Shown piece after piece: positions 57,153 through 64,000 of a stretch of 64,000 nucleotides of DNA; position 1 is the first letter of the stretch, and each line of letters opens with the position of its first letter. The position numbers and the translations under genes were made by a program. A model generated the notes under the pieces. The model was given only the letters and a program-made list of their open reading frames with translations. It did not search any database and was not told where the DNA came from. The stretch comes from Carnegiea gigantea (Eukaryota > Streptophyta > Magnoliopsida > Caryophyllales > Cactaceae), in assembly GCA_029747015.1 (NCBI GenBank), contig JAKOGI010000108.1:706658-770657 (forward strand), written 5' to 3'.

Positions 57153-59957
57153 TATAATAACCCTATCCACTAAGGTTAGGGACGTTAATGATTTTAAAAT
57201 TTTGGAGCGAAACAGACAGAATTCTATTTGAAAACTAGCCATAACTCATGCTTAAAGCCTTACATTAGGTACATATAATAATAAAATATAAAGAATATGT
57301 TCCATGACTTGACAGCTATATAGCAAAGACCCAAACTCTATAGGCCACACGCCCCAGAGAATATAAACCATAAAATTTTATAAAAAATAAGAATAAGAGA
57401 TATAGCTCAATAGATCACACATCCGGAGCATCGGGGTTTGCATCCCAAAAATACCTAACACCAATCAAACCAAACAACTGACTATTTAGATGGTTAGACC
57501 GCACTACCATTTAGAGCTATTAAGCTTACATATGCATAAGATTTTACGAATACATCATATTACATCATTCAAATCGTGAAATTACATATATACATATAAC
57601 ACATTTTCCTAACGCAAAGTGGAGGTTCCGAATCGACAAATGTGAACCGATTTCTACCTGTCTTTTCAAGAAAACAAAACAGTTACATGTAGTGCTTTTA
57701 AATAGCAATCACACACAATTTGATATTTAATATCACATAATAAACATTTAAGGTCTCCCATATTTATCAATACCTCAATAACTTTCAGAATTCAAATGAC
57801 ATCCCTTCCCTTCTTCTATTCCACGCATAAGAGATCTCAACTTGCCTAACCTATGACTTTTGTAACTTACCAATAACAACCACACATTACACTTACATAA
57901 CATCACATAATACACGCATATGACTTAATAGCAAGTTGCCTCACGGTAAAATCCAAGCATTGAGAATAGTAGGTCGTTCAGTTCACCCATAAGCACTTAA
58001 CATCAAGAAGCTCAGTTAGAATTATCAACTAAAATTCTTTTCATAAGAAAATGGAATTAATACATAGGTGGGCAAGGACCTTCACCTAAACCGTACCACA
58101 TTATGTATAAGAAATAATCCTTTCATAGGGAAGTCATTTGAATTTCCATATAAACCTTTATAAAGGAAACCTGCACATCAGCAAACATTTGTGCTAGCAC
58201 AATCCTCAAACGAGGAGTTATCAACTCATAATGAGTAAAAAAGCATTTTCTAGGCATCGGATTCATACGTTAGGGCTCTATTCAAGTGAGCCTTTATCCT
58301 CATGAGGATCTTCTAAGGTTCCCACTTCTGGGTATACTCCCTAGGAATTACAATTCCCGCATATCGAGTTTGCTACCTAAACTTATGTTCCACCCTCATT
58401 AGGGTCCTCTAGAGTTCCCACTTCTGGATTTGCTCCTTAGAAACTCACTAGTACTATCCTCTTAGTCCAAAATATTTCAAATGCATCTCACTTTAAACAC
58501 ATTTTGCATTAAGATTTCCCATTTGATCACGACAATGATATTTTCATTCTTAAGAAGGCTAAAATGTCTTAATAATGTCAATTGACTTTTGAAAAGTATA
58601 TAATCACTCATTTTATCAAAGCATGCTTGTAAGTGAGTTAATGGCCATGTAAGCATTCACTTTTTGAAGGAAGCGATATTGAAACTCATTTTAAAAGCTA
58701 TTAATTTGTAACTTACTCATAACGAGTTTCATTTAAAAGTACTCTTGTCAAACAAATGGTCTAACAATCATTATAGACCACAAAACTCAGGGGACTTGTC
58801 ATATCAGAGCAATTCTCATACACACTTGTCAATGTACGCTTTAAGAACATTGCAAACATATTTATTCATAATTCACTTTGCTTTCCAATTCAATAGTTTA
58901 TTTAAGTAACTTCTAGTCGCAATCAAGTGATGATTAAACACTCAAGTCACTTGTTAAAGTAATTAGGACATTGCTTTAGTCATGGTAACAAACAAGCGAT
59001 CCTTAAGCTAATTACTCGAGGAATTTAAACATTTGAAAATCTCAATGCATGACAGTTGGGCATGGTTTAAGCAGGTCAAGTAAGGTTCAACCGAACAAAC
59101 TCTTAGTTTACAAACCATTTAGTACGAGACCTTTAGACACATAGGCGACCTTAGACATCTTTACAATAATCTAGCATAGAACTTAGCCCATAACATGTAC
59201 ACATGACAGACATAGCATTTAGGCCATCAAAGGAAGGCACGGCTAAACTGAAGTAGCCACTGCCCTGATTCATAGAACCGATTCATCACAGAATCATTCT
59301 GTCCTACCAGGCAGCAACATCCATTTTAGTTCTGCTCCCAGATAGGATGTACAAATAAGCAGACAAATCAATCATAGGACATTAATGGCACTATTACAAC
59401 CTAATAAAACCAAGCTATTTGAATCATATCACAGATATAATAATAACACTTCAACATAATTAAATTCAACACTCAAAATCCCAAACTCCCTTGTCACAAT
59501 ACCGCCCACAAAGTAACCTCAAAATCGTCTCAATTTCAATCCAATCATTCCACCTACTTCCCACAGGTTCTCAATTCATCAAATCTGGTTCTCATTACTG
59601 AATTAAAACCTCAAGAACAATTCAAAAAGTATTCGGGCTGACTCAAAGCTAGCTTTTGGCCCCAGTTCCTCGTGCTGCTGCTGCTACTGGTCGCATGCCC
59701 CTTCCTCCTCCGTCAACCACTGGTGTTGTTGCTTTACTTCTCCTCTCTCAGTCCTACCCCGGTCACCAGAACCGAGCCTCAATCGCCAACAATGGCGGTC
59801 GTGGTGGTGGTGCATAGCTCTCAAAACCCTAGCCATCTAACTCCTCACTTATATGGCACTAGGGCTCGAGCCTAGCCAATTGTGCCTCAACTGGCGGTAA
59901 CCGTCGAGCCTCGTCGATACGGCCCCACCACCGCCTGCCTCTCGCTTTCTCTCTTCT

Positions 59958-60018
<61 letters not shown>

Positions 60019-60454
60019 GTGTGTGTGTGTGGTGATCACAAGAGCTCGAAGAAGACCCCCCTCGGGTCTGCCTGTCGCGCCTGAGAAAGGGGCGCATCCT
60101 CTTTTCTTTTTTTCCTTTTCATTCTTCTTTCTTTTTTTTTTGGTTGTTTTCTTTGCCCATTAAACTAAAACGAGTTTGGGTCATAATGGTCTAATCCTAA
60201 TTGATCTCCATCGCAAATATCCTAATCCAACTTGCCAATTTTGTGTAATTATGCCCCGACCTCACTTTTTAACGAACCCACTAACTCCACATAATCACGT
60301 AATAAATCAGAAAAATTTATAAAGTTACTCCACGTAAAAGATTACATCTAATTAGCATGCAAAAATTAGTCTACATAGCTAGTTTAATAAAACATAGTTA
60401 ATGAAACTTTAATATAAAATGTTAGCCCAAAATTAAAAATCCTCGGTTATTACA
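57153..60454 (-). repeat. 3.3 kb LTR, lone 5' LTR of a truncated element
   Basis: On the minus strand it starts TGTAATAACCGAGG and ends GGATAGGGTTATTATA, inverted termini of the TGTAATAACC...GGTTATTACA type with the last bases mutated. The adjacent tRNA-Met primer site fixes the end. Such long LTRs are usual for Tekay/Del-type chromoviruses, which is an inference here. No partner LTR lies in the window. A GC-rich block at 59640-60100 contains a CT microsatellite. Open frames in this block, some rich in Leu and Ser, are not genes. Confidence 0.7.
59944..60032. repeat. (CT)n followed by (GT)n microsatellite
   Basis: A TC run with few interruptions is followed by a short GT run. It lies inside the 3.3 kb LTR. 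The Ser-Leu and Arg-Glu runs in the translated frames on the two strands are its direct result. Confidence 0.9.
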
Positions 60455-60884
60455 CCACAATCACTAAAAGTCATAATAAAGATGTTGGTCTCAGCATATA
60501 TGGCTTTTTGTTAGATCAACTCATTATATATATGTTCTAGGTTAAATTAAACAATCTTACACTAGAGCTACTACTGTCTCCTTGTTTTTCTTTTTTTTTT
60601 TTTTTGGGCCTCCTATTACTTTCCTTTTTTGAATAGAAGGAAAGAAAAGTTGACAATGTAAATTTCTATATTGCTAAGTGAAGTCTTATATATTGTTCCA
60701 AACCTGTCTAGTAATTTATGGTGAAAAGGTGTTTGTAGCTCAGCCATATCTAGAGAGTACATTTTCCTCGGTAGATTGCCTCTATCTTCGGACAAGAGCA
60801 CTAGTTCAATACTTCTGTCCTCATGCTCTTCTCATCATCTCTTCACATATGTATCGTGAAGTGAACGATTAATTAAACAACATT
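60455..60884. other. Short intergenic stretch
   Basis: No gene or repeat boundary is recognised. It contains a T-rich run at 60590-60605. Confidence 0.5.
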
Positions 60885-61069
60885 TTGATATTCCTCATTG
60901 ATATGCCTCTGCCCTCTTGTGTTTTCTTTGTCACAAACACACGTCTCTTGGAGGCTTAAATACCAATTACAAGGTAAACTAACCCTAGCTTCCAGTATAA
61001 TCTAGCCGCGAACATTAGGAAAGAGATTACAAAATATTTACAAAATAATTTTACAATATACTATTCCAT
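60885..61069 (-). repeat. Candidate 3' LTR of copia element 2
   Basis: The minus strand after the purine tract AAGGGGGAGT reads TGGAATAGTATATTG and may end GGAATATCA, giving about 185 bases with a TATTTAAGC-like promoter in the middle. The U5 end is a guess because the other LTR is outside the window. Confidence 0.42.
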
Positions 61070-61080
61070 AATACTCCCCC

Positions 61081-61690
61081 TTAAGTTGGTGCATGAGGGT
61101 TGATCATGTCCAACTTGTCACGTAAATGAAGAAACTGCTTAGTACCATGTGCCTTGATAAATATATCTGCTGCTTGTTGATGAGAAGGAAGATATCAAAG
61201 AACTAAGTCTCCACTAACAAGTCTTTCAAACACAAAATAACAGTCGATCTCAATGTGTTTCGTTCACTCATGAAACACTGGATTTTTTGCAATGTGCATT
61301 GCCACTTGACTATCACAGAATAGTTTCATTCGTTGATCATGAAATACTCCAAGAGAGGCCGAACAGATTTAAGCCATACTAACTTGCTTGTTGCCTCTGC
61401 CACAGAATGGTACTCTGCTTCTGCCGAAGAGTGAGACACAGTGGTTTGTTTCTTAGTTTTCCACGAAATAGGTGGCCTACCAAGAGTCATAAAATATCCA
61501 GTCAAAGGCCGTCGTGTAAGGGGACATGCATCCCAATTTAAATCATAATAAGCATATACCTGTAGATTGCTATCAGCGTGAAGCAACAGGCCCAGCCCTG
61601 TGTTACCTTCGAGATAACGAAGCACACACCTAGCAGCATTGAAGTGCTCAGTTTGCAGAGACTGTAGGAACATTACAAGACATGAACTGT
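61081..61690 (-). pseudogene. RNase H of Ty1-copia element 2
   Basis: The open piece 61326-61673 reads AARCVLRYLEGNTGLGLLLH, DLNWDACPLTRRPLTGY and SHSSAEAEYHSVAEA, the copia RNase H with its acidic residues. Beyond a stop the frame continues to LRDKLDMINPHAPT and TAA at 61081-61083, followed by a polypurine tract. One or a few stops break it. Confidence 0.88.
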
Positions 61691-62890
61691 ATAACTGAGT
61701 TCTAGCCGAGTGATTGTCAAGTAAATAAGTCTCCCAATTAGCCTCCTATATTGAGTAGGATCATCAAATAATTCTCTTGAAGTGCACGCCAACTTGTGGT
61801 TTTCTTCAATAGGAGAAGCAATAGGCTTACCACCAAGTAGCCCACATTCATCCACAATCTCCAAGGCATACTTGCGCTGACACAAAAACAACCCTTTTGG
61901 CCCTTAGGCCACTTCAATACCAAGAAAATACTTCAAAGGGCCAAGATCTTTAATCCAAAAACAAGTATTGAGATAGTCGTTGAACTGTTAACAAGCAAGA
62001 GTATCATTCCCAGCAAGAATAATATCATCAACATATATGAGTAGCCCTAGGAAAGCATTCCCTTGTTTATAGGTGGAAAGTGAATAATCAGCGGAAGATC
62101 ACACAAACCTACAAGCTTCGAGTTTGCCATATAACTTAGCAAACCATTATCGGGGCACTTGCCGTAAACCATAAAGAGATTTTCGTAAGTGACATACTTT
62201 GTTGGGCTTGCTAGAGGTAAACGCGGGAGGCAATTTCATGTAAACTTCCTCCTCCAAATCACCATGTAGAAAGGCTTTGTTAACATCCATCTAATGCAAC
62301 TCCCAGCCTTTGGTGACTGCCACGAAAAGAAAAACCCGAACACTAGTCATCTTAACCACTGTGGCAAAGGTTTCGTTGAAGTCAAAACCTTTAACTTGAT
62401 GATCTTCCCGAATTACCAATCGAGCTTTGTATCTTTCAATGGAGCCATCCGACTTCTACTTCACATGATAAACCCATTTGCAACTAATGGGTGTCTTCCC
62501 AACAAGTAGTTCCTCAAGTGTCCACGTCTCATTCTCTTCTTCAAGAGCTTGTATCTCTTCTGCGATAGCCTTCTGCCACAAAGGATCTTTGGCTGCTTCA
62601 TTGTAGTACCTGGGCTTCACAATCTTGGTAATAGCAGCTAGAAAGATTTGGTGAGAAGAAGAAAAATTGCTACATGTGATAAAATTGAGAATAGGATATG
62701 GAGTACCAGAGGAACCACGTTGAAAGGAGGTAGCAGAAGGATGGTCTTTCATTTCAACATTGGAACAAACATAATCAGCGAGGTGACTCGGAGCTTGGCG
62801 GACTCGTTCATTATGGTGTGTGGGCTGCAAATCAGCTTGCTGGGCTGAGCTCCCCCTCTCAATGGGCTCACTATCTACTGCAACCAATTC
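61673..62890 (-). pseudogene. Reverse transcriptase of Ty1-copia element 2
   Basis: The N-terminal part at 62456-62887 reads YYNEAAKDPLWQKAIAEEIQ, then ENETWTLEELLVG, then CKWVYHVK. The catalytic YVDD is at 62024-62035 on the minus strand (LLIYVDDIILAG). The C-terminal part at 61673-61891 has LCQRKYALEIVDECGLLGGK and YRRLIGRLIYLT. A few stops and shifts separate the pieces. Preservation is clearly better than in the copia element at 14-35 kb. Confidence 0.9.
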
Positions 62891-64000
62891 AGGCCTAATA
62901 GTTGCACCATTTCCTTAGGGCTGTGCTCCTGCCTGTGCTTCTCTCTTGTTCTGTGGGAGCTGATCTAGGCCCAACATCTTGAGCCTGGCTTGTTTGACTA
63001 TTTTCGCTAAACCCAAGTTAATTTGCCCATCTTGCATCCTTAACAAATTATAACTAGAAGGTAAATTGGCAGTGATGCTTCCCCTGTCTCCTAAAGACGT
63101 TTCCTTTCTGTGTGAAAAAGGAAAAATTTCTTTAAAAATTCAACATCTGTACACAAAAAATTTTCTTTACTTTCTAAATCATATAGCTTCCATCCATTCT
63201 TTCAAAATGGGTATCCCATAAAAACACACTTTCTATTGCAAGACGCAAATTTATCTTTTGTTTGGTCTCGAAGTTTTGCATAACTCAAACATCTAAGTAC
63301 TCAAATATTGTCATAAAAGGGTGGCATTCCAAAGAAACTCTAATAAGGAGCTTTGCCCTTTAGCAGTTGAGTAGGAGTATGATTAATTAAATAATCCACC
63401 CCTTCTTTGCAAATCGGTATCCCACAAAACACACTTTCTACTGCAGGACGCAAATTTATCTTTTGTTCGGTCTCAAAGTTTTGCATAACTCAAACATCCA
63501 AGTACTCGAATATTGTCATAAGAGGGTGGCATTCTAAACAAACTCTCATAAGGAGTTTTGCCCTTTAGCAGTTGAGTAGGAGTACGATTAATTAAATAAG
63601 CTGCAGTCAACACACATTCACCCTATAATTCAATAGGTAACCTAGCATAAAAGCGAAGAGCCCTAGCCACATTTAGAATATGTCTGTGCTTTTGTTTAAC
63701 CCTCCCATTCTGCTATGGGGTGTCCACATAACTCGTTTGATGTATTATCCCCTTTCACAATAGAATTTTTGTATAGGTCGAGAAGTAAATTCTTTTCCAT
63801 TGTCACTACGTATGACCTTTATATCTTTTCCAAATTGATTTTTCACAAAAATCACAAAATTTTGCACTAGCATTACTTCACTTTGAGAAAAGGAACAATG
63901 AATTTGTTTTGGCATGAAAGCATACATCACATGGCTCATTCGCTTTATTAGCTAAACTAAAATTCAAATTTTTAGCAAGTAAAGAAAGCACTTGTCTAGA
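62891..64000 (-). pseudogene. Integrase of Ty1-copia element 2, runs off the window
   Basis: The open piece 63745-63939 holds part of the catalytic core, with IKVIRSDNGKEFTS (second Asp) and a start of the E region. Downstream, the C-terminal part (TPTQLLKGKTPYESLF, VLGCLSYAKLRD, DKFASCSRKCV) is present twice because of a tandem duplication. A Pro, Gln and Glu-rich linker leads into RT. The remainder of the element lies beyond base 64000. Confidence 0.85.
63211..63606. repeat. ~205 bp tandem duplication in copia integrase
   Basis: The phrase gtatccca recurs at 63211 and 63417, and gattaatta at 63381 and 63586. The two units align throughout with roughly 90 percent identity and a one-base length difference. 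The first unit also carries a shorter preceding junction, ending 'aataatccacc', between the copies. Confidence 0.88.

Noticed and set aside
59882..60163. Open frames on both strands with long Ser-Leu or Arg-Glu runs
   Set aside because: They are direct translations of the CT/GA microsatellite inside an LTR.

Overview
The window looks like a gene-poor, repeat-dense stretch of a flowering-plant nuclear genome. I found no convincing single-copy host gene, no rRNA, tRNA or CRISPR, and nothing bacterial. Nearly everything recognisable is an endogenous pararetrovirus or a plant transposable element in some state of decay. The plant identification rests on Caulimoviridae-type sequences, En/Spm (CACTA) transposons with TNP2 and TNPA-like genes, Ty1-copia and Ty3-gypsy-type LTR elements primed by tRNA-Met or tRNA-Asp, and an RTE-type LINE with a TTG tail. 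I cannot name the species.

Layout. (1) About 90-14015, plus strand: two head-to-tail copies of an endogenous pararetrovirus, separated by a 1.1 kb spacer. Each has a tRNA-Met primer site, a small ORF1, coat protein (CP), 30K-type movement protein (MP), aspartic protease, reverse transcriptase (RT), RNase H (RH), an unrecognised ORF4, a TATA box and a poly(A) signal. Copy 2 has lost the protease and part of the zinc knuckle. (2) About 14186-35420, minus strand: one decayed Ty1-copia element cut into four pieces by three younger insertions. These are a 452 bp hAT-like element inside integrase (16726-17177), an 11.7 kb CACTA element (17901-29623), and a non-autonomous LTR element (29706-34573) with a 5 bp target duplication. 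(3) About 35421-39237: intergenic DNA with a 0.9 kb AAT-rich tract. (4) 39238-54895, minus strand: an LTR element with Gag and protease only, holding a second, fairly well preserved CACTA element (41827-50266). (5) 54896-60454: the 3' end of an RTE-type LINE and a 3.3 kb LTR with its primer site. (6) About 60885-64000, minus strand: the 3' part of a second Ty1-copia element that runs off the window, with a 205 bp duplication in integrase.

How the parts relate. The copia element at 14-35 kb is the oldest layer of its block, because its gag, protease and integrase reading continues across each insertion. CACTA element 2 is the best preserved transposon: its TNP2 gene has three nonsense codons, one frameshift and two clear introns. 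The viral polyprotein of copy 1 stays in one frame for 2.8 kb from MP to RNase H and is broken only by nonsense codons, several matching C-to-T or G-to-A changes.

The observations most worth following are: the LTR element at 29706-34573, which ends in a U3 terminus on both sides with a perfect target duplication and has a palindromic 3' LTR; the viral gene order CP before MP together with a large unrecognised ORF4 kept in both copies; nonsense codons at the same positions in both viral copies; and the four-piece nested copia element.
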